A DNA stretch of 14,934 nucleotides, taken from Chloroflexi bacterium UBA5189. GTDB taxonomy: Bacteria; Chloroflexota; Limnocylindria; Limnocylindrales; CSP1-4. Made by a program: the position numbers and the translations under genes. The DNA lies in contig DHWF01000030.1 of NCBI GenBank assembly GCA_002413045.1, forward strand, positions 473 through 15,406, given 5' to 3'. Shown piece after piece: positions 7,703 to 14,299 of this stretch. The notes under the pieces were generated by a model, which was given only the letters and a program-made list of their open reading frames with translations, was not told where the DNA came from and searched no databases. Position 1 is the first letter of the stretch; each line of letters begins with the position of its first letter.

Positions 7703-8783
7703 GCTGGTCTGGGTCGGCGGCCGGCGCGGGCTCGAGGACCGCCTCGTGCCGCAGGCCGCCATTCCGTTGCGCCGGCTCGCCCTGCGGTCGCTGCGTTCGG
7801 TCGAGCGGGACATCCACCTCGTCCTCGACCCGATCCGCCTCGCGCTGTCGATCCCGCAGGCAGCCTGGCTCCTCGCGCGGCAGCGGCCCGCCGCGATCTT
7901 CACGACTGGTGGCTACGTGGCGATCCCGGTGCTGTTGGCGGCACGACTGCTGCGGATCCCCACGGTCATGTGGGAGGGCAACGTGATCCCGGGCCGGAGC
8001 GTCCGGGCGACGGCCCGGCTCGCCTCCGCCCTCGCCGTGTCCTTTCCCGCGACGTGCCGCGCGCTGCGCGCCGACGGACCGTGCCTCGTGACGGGGACGC
8101 CGATCCGGGACGTCGCCGGGATCGACAGAGCCGCTGCGCGCGAGCGACTCGGCCTCGGCGCGACGGATCGGCTGGTGGTCATCTTCGGCGGCTCGCAGGC
8201 CGTCCGGCGCCTCAACGCCGCGGTCGCCGGCGCCCTCGAGCAGCTGGTGCAACGGGCGGTCGTCATCCACGTCGCGGGAACCGAGGGCATGCCAGAGGCC
8301 GCCGCCGGCCGCGTCGCGCTGCCCGAGCCGCTTCGCGACCGTTATCGGCCTGCGGCGTTCCTCGGCGCACTCCTGCTCGATGCCCTCGCCGCGGCCGACC
8401 TCGTCGTCGGCCGGGCGGGATCGTCGACACTCGCCGAGGCGACGGCATTCGGGCTGCCGATGGTCGTGATCCCATATCCCCACGCCGGCGACCACCAGCG
8501 CGCGAATGCCTCGGCGATGGCTACCGCGGGCGCGGCAACGTTCATCGCCGACGAGCAACTCGACGCCGCCTCCCTGCTGGAAGCCGTCGGGATCCTCGAC
8601 GAACCAGCCCGCTACGCCGCCATGGCGGCGGCCTCGCAGGCACTCGGCCGGCCGGGCGCGGCCGACGCGGTCGCCGAGATCGTGCTCGCGCTTGCGGAGC
8701 GACGGCCGCTGCCGGATGCGGTGGCGGTCGACCAGATTGCCGCGTTGCCGCTCGGCAGCGGCGCCGTCGCTCGCGCACGATGA
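7608..8783 (+). CDS. murG: UDP-GlcNAc:lipid I N-acetylglucosamine transferase MurG
   Basis: MurG is a peripheral inner-leaflet enzyme (GT-B fold, family GT28) that converts lipid I into lipid II. The 391-residue protein begins with the diagnostic MRLLIAAGGTGGHIYPA (GGTGGH at 8-13). It continues with FTTGGYVAIP (98-107), an acceptor-side loop WEGNVIPGRS (122-131), the domain-2 loop IFGGSQAVRRLN (192-203), and the UDP-GlcNAc site GRAGSSTLAEATAFGLPMV (268-286) with Glu277. IPYPHAGDHQRANA (288-301) follows, with His296-Gln297. The loop usually reads HEQN...G.(T/A)N, and here the His, Gln and final Asn are replaced. A GGAGGA stretch at 7599-7604, only 3 bases before the ATG, supports this start. 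The first 95 bases lie under the ftsW 3' end. The stop overlaps the murB start as ATGA. murC, usually the next gene, is missing. Confidence 0.95.
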   Translation: MRLLIAAGGTGGHIYPALAVATALRRRPERTELVWVGGRRGLEDRLVPQAAIPLRRLALRSLRSVERDIHLVLDPIRLALSIPQAAWLLARQRPAAIFTTGGYVAIPVLLAARLLRIPTVMWEGNVIPGRSVRATARLASALAVSFPATCRALRADGPCLVTGTPIRDVAGIDRAAARERLGLGATDRLVVIFGGSQAVRRLNAAVAGALEQLVQRAVVIHVAGTEGMPEAAAGRVALPEPLRDRYRPAAFLGALLLDALAAADLVVGRAGSSTLAEATAFGLPMVVIPYPHAGDHQRANASAMATAGAATFIADEQLDAASLLEAVGILDEPARYAAMAAASQALGRPGAADAVAEIVLALAERRPLPDAVAVDQIAALPLGSGAVARAR

Positions 8784-9769
8784 GCCTCGTGGACGCCCCC
8801 GCCCCGTTCGACCTCGTCGCCCTCGCCGGAGAGATCGCGCGCCGGGTCGGCGTGAAGGCGGAGCGAGGCATGCCCCTCGGCAAGCTCACCACGATGCGCG
8901 TCGGTGGTCCGGCGGACCTGCTCGCGACCGCGCACAACGCGTTCGAGCTCCGCGGCCTCGTGCGCTTCGCGCGGGCGCGCGGGCTGCCGCTGACCCTGCT
9001 CGGGCGCGGGAGCAACGTCGTGATCTCCGACCGCGGCGTCCGCGGCCTCGTCGTCCACGTGCGCGCGGAGGGCAGCCGCATCGACGGGACCGCGTACGTT
9101 GCCGAGGCCGGCCTCCCGATGGCGCGGGCCGCCACCGAGACCCAGAAGGCCGGCCTGTCCGGGCTCGAGTTCGGCCTTGCGATCCCGGGCTGCGTCGGCG
9201 GCGCGGTGTGGGCCAACGCCGGAGCACACGGGGCGGACGTCCGCGCCGTCCTCGAATCGGCGGACGTCCTGCTTGCCGACGGCAGCGAGGCGCGCCTGCC
9301 CGCTGCCGAGCTCGGCCTTGCCTACCGCGAGAGCCGCTTCAAGCACCGGGACGCCGAGTCGCCCGCGGAGGTCGTGATCGGCGCCCGCTTCCGGCTGACG
9401 CCCGCGAGCGAGTCCGAGATCAAGACCCGCCTTGACGACATCCGGCACTGGCGCCAGGAGCACCAGCCGCTCGGGATCCCGTCGGCCGGCAGCGCCTTCC
9501 GGAATCCCGCCGAGGGGCCGTCGGCCGGCTCCCTGATCGAGGCCGCGGGGCTCAAGGGTCTCCAGGAGGGCGGGGCGACGGTGTCCGAGAAGCACGCCAA
9601 CTTCATCGTCAACGATCGGCGGGGGACGGCCGCCGATGTGCGCCGCCTGATGGACCGCGTCCGAGCGCGGATCCTCGAGTCGAACGGCGTCGACCTTGTA
9701 CCTGAGATCGTCTTCATGGGGGACTGGGCGGGCTGGCCGTGGGCCGCCGCGGACGGGGGTGCGGCATGA
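8780..9769 (+). CDS. murB: UDP-N-acetylenolpyruvoylglucosamine reductase MurB
   Basis: MurB is the cytoplasmic FAD- and NADPH-dependent reductase that makes UDP-MurNAc from enolpyruvyl-UDP-GlcNAc. The 329-residue protein shows TTMRVGGPADLL (37-48), the FAD-binding block LLGRGSNVVISDRGVRGLVV (73-92), SGLEFGLAIPGCVGGAVWANAGAHG (127-151), YRESRFKHR (182-190) and PSAGSAFRNP (234-243) with the proton-donor Ser238. AGLKGLQEGGATVSEKHANFIVN (256-278) and PEIVFMG (308-314) with Glu309 complete the set. The YRES..F motif and the compact length fit the shorter, Gram-positive-like type II MurB. The ATG overlaps the murG stop (ATGA), and its own stop overlaps the ddl ATG in the same way, so all three are probably translated together. 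It is a standalone MurB with no fused MurC domain, although murC is absent from its usual place just upstream. Confidence 0.96.
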   Translation: MSLVDAPAPFDLVALAGEIARRVGVKAERGMPLGKLTTMRVGGPADLLATAHNAFELRGLVRFARARGLPLTLLGRGSNVVISDRGVRGLVVHVRAEGSRIDGTAYVAEAGLPMARAATETQKAGLSGLEFGLAIPGCVGGAVWANAGAHGADVRAVLESADVLLADGSEARLPAAELGLAYRESRFKHRDAESPAEVVIGARFRLTPASESEIKTRLDDIRHWRQEHQPLGIPSAGSAFRNPAEGPSAGSLIEAAGLKGLQEGGATVSEKHANFIVNDRRGTAADVRRLMDRVRARILESNGVDLVPEIVFMGDWAGWPWAAADGGAA

Positions 9770-10899
9770 CCGCTCCGCGCTCGAGCTACCCGCCGGTGGT
9801 CGTCCTGCTCGGCGGCCCGTCGGCGGAGCACGACGTGTCGGTCGTGTCCGGAACGGCGATCGCCGGCGCCCTCCTCGACGCCGGGCTCGACGTCACCCAG
9901 GTCCTCATCGACCTCGAGGGACGGTGGTGGTGGCTGCCGGCCGACCATCGTCGCGGTGACCGCACGGCGACCGCCTACGACGATCCGGCGGCAGTCGGCG
10001 CGGCCGGCCCGCTCGAGGTGGGAGCGGCGCTGGATCGCCTCGCCGCCGAGCGGCCGGCGCCGGTGGTGTTCATTGCGCTCCATGGACCGTTCGGCGAGGA
10101 CGGCACGGTCCAGGCGCTCATCGAGGTGGCTGGCCTTGCCTACACCGGCGCGGGCGTTCTTGCGTCCGCCCTCGGCATGGACAAGGTCGCCCAGAAGCGG
10201 ATCTGGCGCGGGCTCGGCCTCCCGGTCGTGGACTGGATCGAGATCCGTGCGGACGCCTGGGGCGCCGGTCGTCCCGGGGTGCTGGCCCAGCTCGAGGCCT
10301 TCGCGGCGGGCTCGCCCGGCGGCGACGCGCGCCTCATGGTCAAGCCGGCCCGCCTCGGCTCGTCGGTTGGGATGACCCTCGCGCACACGGCGGCCGAGCG
10401 CGAATCCGCCCTCGAGCTCGCCTTCCGGTACGACGACCTTGCGATCGTCGAGCGGTACCTGGCGCACGCGCGCGACCTCGAGGTCTCGGTGATCGGCAAC
10501 GGCCTGCCCCTCGGGATCTACGGACCGGGCGAGATCGTCGCCGGCCACGAGTTCTACGACTACGCCGCCAAGTACACCCCCGGCCTGTCGGAGACCTCGA
10601 CGCGCGCCGAGCTGCCCGACGCCACCCGCGAGCTGCTCCGAAAGCTGGCGCGCGACGCGTATCGGTCGCTCGGGACGGAGGGCTTCGCCCGGGTCGACTT
10701 CCTCGTCCGCGACGACGGCGTCTTCCTCTCCGAGATCAACACGATCCCGGGCTTCACCCCGATCAGCCTGTTTCCGACGCTGCCGGCCGAGGCCGGCCTC
10801 GATTTCACCGCGGTCTGCCTCCGCATCCTCGACCTCGCCCTCGATCGCCATGCCGCGCGCGTTCGGCGGCGCCTGACACCGGACGACCTGCCGCGATGA
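9766..10899 (+). CDS. ddl: D-alanine:D-alanine ligase
   Basis: Ddl is the cytoplasmic ATP-grasp enzyme that makes D-Ala-D-Ala, the substrate of MurF. The 377-residue protein has the N-terminal motif LLGGPSAEHDVSVVSG (14-29), IALHGPFGEDGTVQALIEVAGLAYTG (103-128), the ATP-grasp lysine strand LMVKPARLGSSVGM (190-203), ARDLEVSVIGN (235-245), and the omega-loop YDYAAKY (264-270). FARVDFLVRDDGVFLSEINTIPGFTPISLFP (307-337) contains the metal ligands Asp311, Glu323 and Asn325. Tyr in the omega-loop, in the YDYxxKY form, is typical of D-Ala-D-Ala enzymes rather than VanA-type D-lactate ligases, so a normal vancomycin-sensitive terminus is expected (inference). The protein is slightly long because of an insertion near 152-190. 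The start overlaps the murB stop as ATGA. The stop overlaps a 4-codon bridging frame that leads to ftsQ. Confidence 0.96.
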   Translation: MTAPRSSYPPVVVLLGGPSAEHDVSVVSGTAIAGALLDAGLDVTQVLIDLEGRWWWLPADHRRGDRTATAYDDPAAVGAAGPLEVGAALDRLAAERPAPVVFIALHGPFGEDGTVQALIEVAGLAYTGAGVLASALGMDKVAQKRIWRGLGLPVVDWIEIRADAWGAGRPGVLAQLEAFAAGSPGGDARLMVKPARLGSSVGMTLAHTAAERESALELAFRYDDLAIVERYLAHARDLEVSVIGNGLPLGIYGPGEIVAGHEFYDYAAKYTPGLSETSTRAELPDATRELLRKLARDAYRSLGTEGFARVDFLVRDDGVFLSEINTIPGFTPISLFPTLPAEAGLDFTAVCLRILDLALDRHAARVRRRLTPDDLPR

Positions 10900-10910
10900 C
10901 CCGCTCGTGA
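10896..10910 (+). other. Four-codon bridging frame between ddl and ftsQ
   Basis: The ATG at 10896-10898 overlaps the ddl stop (TGA at 10897-10899). It reads MTRS and stops at the TGA at 10908-10910. That stop overlaps the ftsQ GTG at 10907-10909 (GTGA). The layout repeats that of the murF-mraY junction, so a stop/start relay between ddl and ftsQ is possible. It may also be chance, because ATGA and GTGA are frequent in this composition. Confidence 0.3.
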
Positions 10911-11878
10911 GGGGGTTCGGGCAGCGCTCCCGCCGGTCTGCCGGCGCGAGGCCGTCGAAGGCCGCCAAGCCCGTCGTCGCGACCCGATCCGCGGACGCGG
11001 CGCTCGGGCGCGAGACGCGCGGGCTGGTCGGTCCGGCGCGCCGCGGCTCGCCCATCTCGGCGCGGGGCGGGCGCACCGCGGCCCGGTCCGCCGTCGGTCG
11101 GCTGCCGCGAGTCGGCCGGGTGGTCACGCAGGTGCGCGCCGCGGGGCTGCTCGGCATGCTCGCGGCCGGCTTCCTGTTCACGCTGGTCACGGGCCCGACC
11201 GCGTTCGGGCTCACGCGCACGGACCTGCCGACCCTCACGTGGACCGATCCGGCCGCTGTGCGCGCAGCCCTCGGGCTCGGCGATGGCACGAATGTCTTCC
11301 AGATCGACACCCGCCCGCTCGAGGCGGCCCTGCTCGCGTTGCCGGCGGTCGCCTCGGCGGAGGTCTCGGTGGGCCTGCCCGACGCCAACGTCGTCGTCCG
11401 GATCGAGGAGCGCCAGCCGGTGCTCGCCTGGCAGGTCGGCGACACACGCTTCCTCGCCGACGCCGGCGGCCTGATCTTCACGACCGTCGCGGCCTCCGCG
11501 AAGCTGCCCTCGGGCGTCGCGGTCGTCGACGATCGGCGCACCGACGCCGGTGCTGCCCTGGCCATCGGCGGGCACCTCGACGCCGTCGATGCCGACGTCG
11601 CGACCCGGCTCGGGAGCCTGACCCCGACCGACGTCGGCAGCGCGGCGACCCGACTCCGCATCACCGTGACGGACACGGATGGGTTCGTGCTGACCGGGCC
11701 GAGCGGCTGGAGCGCCGTCTTCGGGTTCTACAGTCCGGCGACCCGCTCGACCGACATGATCCCGGGCCAGGTCCGGCTGCTCCGGAGCCTGCTCATCGGC
11801 CGCGAGGGGACGGTCGCGCGGATCATTCTCGCCTCGGAGACCGACGGCACCTACATCGCCAAACCCACACCGCACTGA
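10907..11878 (+). CDS. ftsQ: Cell division protein FtsQ (POTRA domain, DivIB-like)
   Basis: FtsQ/DivIB is a bitopic divisome protein that scaffolds FtsL and its partner outside the membrane. The 323-residue protein has a long basic Arg/Ala/Gly-rich cytoplasmic tail (1-76), one membrane segment at about 79-97 (AGLLGMLAAGFLFTLVTGP), a POTRA domain at about 98-168 (DPAAVRAALGLGDGTNVFQID, ending VVVRIEERQPVLAWQ) and a beta domain to the C-terminus. VVVRIEERQPVLAW followed by FLADAGGLIF is the typical end of POTRA and entry into the FtsQ domain. The GTG at 10907 is the only suitable start. An ATG at 10896 lies in another frame and stops after four codons. There is no evident Shine-Dalgarno, which fits coupling from ddl. 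A 75-base gap follows before sbp, the first sizeable break since the start of the window. Confidence 0.9.
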   Translation: MRGFGQRSRRSAGARPSKAAKPVVATRSADAALGRETRGLVGPARRGSPISARGGRTAARSAVGRLPRVGRVVTQVRAAGLLGMLAAGFLFTLVTGPTAFGLTRTDLPTLTWTDPAAVRAALGLGDGTNVFQIDTRPLEAALLALPAVASAEVSVGLPDANVVVRIEERQPVLAWQVGDTRFLADAGGLIFTTVAASAKLPSGVAVVDDRRTDAGAALAIGGHLDAVDADVATRLGSLTPTDVGSAATRLRITVTDTDGFVLTGPSGWSAVFGFYSPATRSTDMIPGQVRLLRSLLIGREGTVARIILASETDGTYIAKPTPH

Positions 11879-11940
11879 TGCGAGCCGACGCATACCCATC
11901 CGCGCCCGGTGCATTACCCTTGCCCCGAACGTACCGCAGC

Positions 11941-11945
11941 GAGGA
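11941..11945 (+). promoter_or_regulatory. Ribosome binding site deciding the sbp start
   Basis: GAGGA lies 8 bases ahead of the TTG at 11954-11956. It favours that TTG over the upstream in-frame GTG at 11909, which has no purine-rich site in front of it. Confidence 0.5.
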
Positions 11946-11953
11946 CGGCTCCG

Positions 11954-12277
11954 TTGCTCCTCCCCCTGGCAGGCCTGCTGCTGGGCGTCCTGCTCGGGCT
12001 CGTCCTCAACGTCAACGTCGGCTTCGAGCTCAGCCGCTACTCGGCCGTGGCGATTCTCGCCGCGCTCGACTCGGTCCTCGGAGCGGTGCGTGCCGAGCTC
12101 GACGGCGTCTACGACAATCGGATCTTCATTTCGGGCTTCGTGACCAACGCGATCGTGGCCGTCACGCTGACCTTCATCGGCGACCGGCTGAGCCTGGACC
12201 TGTACCTGGTGGCGCTCATCACGTTCGGATTGCGGATCTTCAACAACGTCGCCCTGATCCGGCGGCACTTCATCTGA
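11954..12277 (+). CDS. sbp: Small basic membrane protein Sbp (DUF1290)
   Basis: This 107-residue protein (from the TTG start) matches in pattern the small basic protein encoded between divIB/ftsQ and ftsA in Bacillus and relatives. Its exact role is not established. Three hydrophobic stretches are visible: LLLPLAGLLLGVLLGLVL (2-19), a central segment around FISGFVTNAIVAVTLTFIG, and LYLVALITFGLRIFNNVALI. Family hallmarks are the run YSAVAILAALDSVLGAVRAEL, the DNRIFISGF motif and the RIFNNVALIRR ending. The TTG was chosen because homologues start almost directly at the first membrane helix and because GAGGA sits 8 bases upstream. A GTG at 11909 would add 15 residues containing a run of Pro, Cys and Arg that does not look like the family. 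The stop is at 12275-12277. The Shine-Dalgarno of ftsA (GAGG, 12276-12279) overlaps this stop, coupling the two genes. Confidence 0.85.
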   Translation: MLLPLAGLLLGVLLGLVLNVNVGFELSRYSAVAILAALDSVLGAVRAELDGVYDNRIFISGFVTNAIVAVTLTFIGDRLSLDLYLVALITFGLRIFNNVALIRRHFI

Positions 12278-12285
12278 GGTAGAGC

Positions 12286-13515
12286 GTGGTAGAAGGAGTC
12301 CTGGTCGCACTCGATGTCGGGACGAGCAAGGTCTGCGCGCTCATCGGCGAGATCGGGCGCGACGGCCGGCTGACGGTCATCGGCCACGGCACCGTGCCGT
12401 CCTCGGGGCTCAAGCGCGGCGCCGTCGTCAACATCGAGCAGACCGTGCGCTCGATCCGGGACGCCGTGGAGCGCGCCGAGCGACTGTCCGGCTGGAAGAT
12501 CGACAAGGCCTTCGTCGGCGTCGGCGGCGCCCAGGTCGAGAGCCTCAACTCGACCGGCCAGGTGTCCGTGGCGGCCCATACACGCGAGGTCAGCCGCGAC
12601 GACATCCGGCGCGCCGTCGAGCAGGCCCGGACGATCCCGATCCCATCGAACCGCGAGGTGCTCCACGTCGAGCGGCGCGGCTTCACGGTCGACGGCCAGG
12701 AGGGCGTCAAGGACCCGCTCGGGATGAGTGCGCTCCGGCTCGAGGTCGAGACGCACATCGTCACGGCGCCCCAGACCGCGGTCCAGAACCTCATGAAGTG
12801 CGTCGCGCAGGCGGGCGTCAAGATCGACGAGCTCGTCGTGAACGCCCTCGCGTCGGCCGAGGCGGTCGCCAACGAGACCGAACGCGAGCTCGGCGTCGCC
12901 GTCGCGGACATCGGCGCCGGCACGATCGACCTCGCCATGTTCAACGAGGGCTCGCCGTTCCGGACCAGCGTCCTGCCGGTTGGTGGCAACTTCGTGACCA
13001 ACGACATCGCGATCGGGATCAAGACGTCGCTGCCCGCCGCCGAGGAGCTCAAGGTCCGGCACGGGACGTGCGACCTGCGCGGCATCGCCGAGGACGAGGA
13101 GATCGCGGTCTCGGTGCTCGGCGAGGAGGCAGGCCGCACGATCGGCCGGCTGGAGCTGTGCCAGATCATCGAATCGCGCATGCGCGAGACGTTCGAGCTC
13201 ATCGGCGCGGAGATCCACTCCGGCGGCGCGGGCATGCTTCCGGCCGGCCTGATCCTGACCGGCGGTGGCGCCCAGCTTGCGGGCGTCGCGGAGCTCGGTC
13301 GCGAGGTGCTCCAGATGCCGGTCCGTGTCGTCGGCCCGTCGGGCGTCGGCGGCCTGACCGACTCGATCCTGACGCCCGCCTACGCGACGAGCATCGGCCT
13401 CCTCCAGTGGGGCGCCTCCATGCTCGACGGTGATGAGCCCGCCCGCTTCGAATCAGCACCGGCGGGCGGCGTCCTCGGTCGGCTCCGGAGTGCCGTCAAG
13501 AGCATGCTGCCGTAG
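12286..13515 (+). CDS. ftsA: Cell division protein FtsA (actin-like FtsZ membrane anchor)
   Basis: FtsA is an actin/Hsp70-fold ATPase that ties FtsZ filaments to the membrane and signals to the divisome. The 409-residue protein begins MVEGVLVALDVGTSKVCALIGE, the phosphate-1 motif (5-22). The FtsA-specific SHS2 (1C) insertion lies at about 85-160. The phosphate-2 motif VADIGAGTIDLAMF (206-219) follows, then PVGGNFVTNDIA, and the adenosine motif LILTGGGAQLAGV (322-334). The C-terminus, after a Pro/Ala/Gly linker, is a short basic amphipathic helix (VLGRLRSAVKSMLP, 396-409), as expected for the membrane-targeting sequence. The GTG start has a good GAGG site 6 bases upstream, overlapping the sbp stop. 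The unusual point is that ftsZ is not the next gene: a lipoprotein gene starts 6 bases after this stop. Confidence 0.96.
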   Translation: MVEGVLVALDVGTSKVCALIGEIGRDGRLTVIGHGTVPSSGLKRGAVVNIEQTVRSIRDAVERAERLSGWKIDKAFVGVGGAQVESLNSTGQVSVAAHTREVSRDDIRRAVEQARTIPIPSNREVLHVERRGFTVDGQEGVKDPLGMSALRLEVETHIVTAPQTAVQNLMKCVAQAGVKIDELVVNALASAEAVANETERELGVAVADIGAGTIDLAMFNEGSPFRTSVLPVGGNFVTNDIAIGIKTSLPAAEELKVRHGTCDLRGIAEDEEIAVSVLGEEAGRTIGRLELCQIIESRMRETFELIGAEIHSGGAGMLPAGLILTGGGAQLAGVAELGREVLQMPVRVVGPSGVGGLTDSILTPAYATSIGLLQWGASMLDGDEPARFESAPAGGVLGRLRSAVKSMLP

Positions 13516-13521
13516 GGCCCG

Positions 13522-14121
13522 ATGCACTCGAGGCGGCAGCTCGCCGTTGGTCGCGCCAGGGCAGGCCTGCTGACGCTGGTTCTTGCCGGCTGCGGCGCAC
13601 CGGCTGCGACCCAACCCGGCGCCACGGCCCAGTCGGCGACCCCGCCCGCCACCGCGATGCCTTCGCCGGCGCCGGCCCTCGTCGGTACCTGGGTTGGCGT
13701 CCACAACTGCCAGCGCATCGTGGAGGTGCTCACCGCGGCAGGGATGCCGTCGCAGATCCTGCCGAACATCCTCGACGGCGAAATCCTCCCGGCGAGCCCG
13801 GACCCTTCACATATGCCCGACCCGGCGAACCCGTGCACAGGGGCAGTCGAGGTCAAGCACTCGCACTTCTTCACCGCGGACGGCGCCTTCGGCTCGCTCG
13901 ACCAGAACGGCCAGCAGGTCGACGACGGTCGATGGTCGCTGGTCGATGCCAGTACGTTCGCGATCGACGCAGCGCACGTCCACTTCGTCATCGACGGCGA
14001 CACCCTGCGAATGGAGCCGCTTGACGTCGGGCCGTGCCCGACAGGATCCTCGGATTGGTGTCCTGAAGCCTGGAAGCTCATGGTCGCCATGCCGGGCATG
14101 GCCCTGACTCGAGCGCCCTAG
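13522..14121 (+). CDS. Predicted lipoprotein of unknown function between ftsA and ftsZ
   Basis: I do not recognise a named family. The 199-residue product starts with a basic n-region containing SRRQL, then a short hydrophobic core ending in the lipobox LAGC (21-24), so Cys24 would be lipidated. The n-region faintly resembles a Tat signal. A Pro/Ala/Thr-rich linker (25-52) precedes a compact domain that opens with LVGTWVGVHNCQRI (53-66) and looks beta-rich. It has four further cysteines (63, 105, 172, 180), enough for two disulfides, an HSHFF motif (113-117), and alternating strand patterns such as HVHFVIDGDTLRMEP. A lipocalin-like or small ligand-binding beta domain is possible but unproven. 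It begins 6 bases after ftsA, so it is probably co-transcribed with it. Base composition is similar to the neighbours, which argues against recent transfer. A cell-surface role linked to division, or mere hitchhiking in the operon, are both open. Confidence 0.8.
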   Translation: MHSRRQLAVGRARAGLLTLVLAGCGAPAATQPGATAQSATPPATAMPSPAPALVGTWVGVHNCQRIVEVLTAAGMPSQILPNILDGEILPASPDPSHMPDPANPCTGAVEVKHSHFFTADGAFGSLDQNGQQVDDGRWSLVDASTFAIDAAHVHFVIDGDTLRMEPLDVGPCPTGSSDWCPEAWKLMVAMPGMALTRAP

Positions 14122-14189
14122 CCCGTCGCAGCGAGCCCTCGAATTGGCGGCGTGGGTCGGGAATCGATACGCGCCGGGACGGGTCTCGA

Positions 14190-14198
14190 TGGTAGACT
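14190..14198 (+). promoter_or_regulatory. Candidate extended -10 promoter for ftsZ
   Basis: TGGTAGACT fits an extended -10 element (TGN followed by TAGACT at 14193-14198). It lies in the 178-base spacer between the lipoprotein gene and ftsZ, an AT-richer spot than its surroundings. No convincing -35 hexamer is seen 16-18 bases upstream. Transcription would start near 14205 and give a leader of about 95 bases. A dedicated ftsZ promoter is common in dcw clusters, but this assignment is by eye only. Confidence 0.4.
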
Positions 14199-14268
14199 CG
14201 GCGCTAACCTGCGGGAGGGAGACGCGGCGAGCGAGCGCGCCGGTGCCCGGCCTTTCGACCCCAATATC

Positions 14269-14286
14269 GCGGCCTCTGCGGGCCGC
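14269..14286 (+). promoter_or_regulatory. Small GC hairpin just ahead of the ftsZ ribosome binding site
   Basis: GCGGCC at 14269-14274 and GGCCGC at 14281-14286 are perfect inverted complements with a 6-base loop. The stem ends one base before the Shine-Dalgarno GGAGGAG at 14288-14294. Such a position could tune ribosome access to ftsZ. No U-tract follows, so it is not a standard terminator. Short GC stems are easily found by chance in this composition. Confidence 0.3.
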
Positions 14287-14299
14287 CGGAGGAGTAGCA

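Noticed and set aside
9766..10899. VanA-type D-Ala-D-Lac ligase (glycopeptide resistance)
   Set aside because: The omega-loop reads YDYAAKY as in ordinary D-Ala-D-Ala ligases, and no vanH or vanX neighbours are present.
9322..11676. A 784-codon open frame on the minus strand across murB, ddl and ftsQ
   Set aside because: It is antiphase to three well-supported genes, has low-complexity composition and no recognisable motifs. Long antisense frames are expected at this GC content.
11909..11953. GTG at 11909 as the sbp start
   Set aside because: It lacks a ribosome binding site and adds residues that do not resemble the family N-terminus. The TTG at 11954 has GAGGA at good spacing.
10805..12310. 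A 501-codon minus-strand open frame over ftsQ and sbp, with similar ones at 664-1794, 2085-3041 and 12109-13218
   Set aside because: All are Arg/Asp/Gly/Ala-rich mirrors of conserved plus-strand genes and show no domain features.
14100..14160. Transcription terminator after the lipoprotein gene
   Set aside because: No stable inverted repeat followed by a T-run is visible. The partial complementarity between GAGCGCC-like and GCGAGCC-like stretches is weak.
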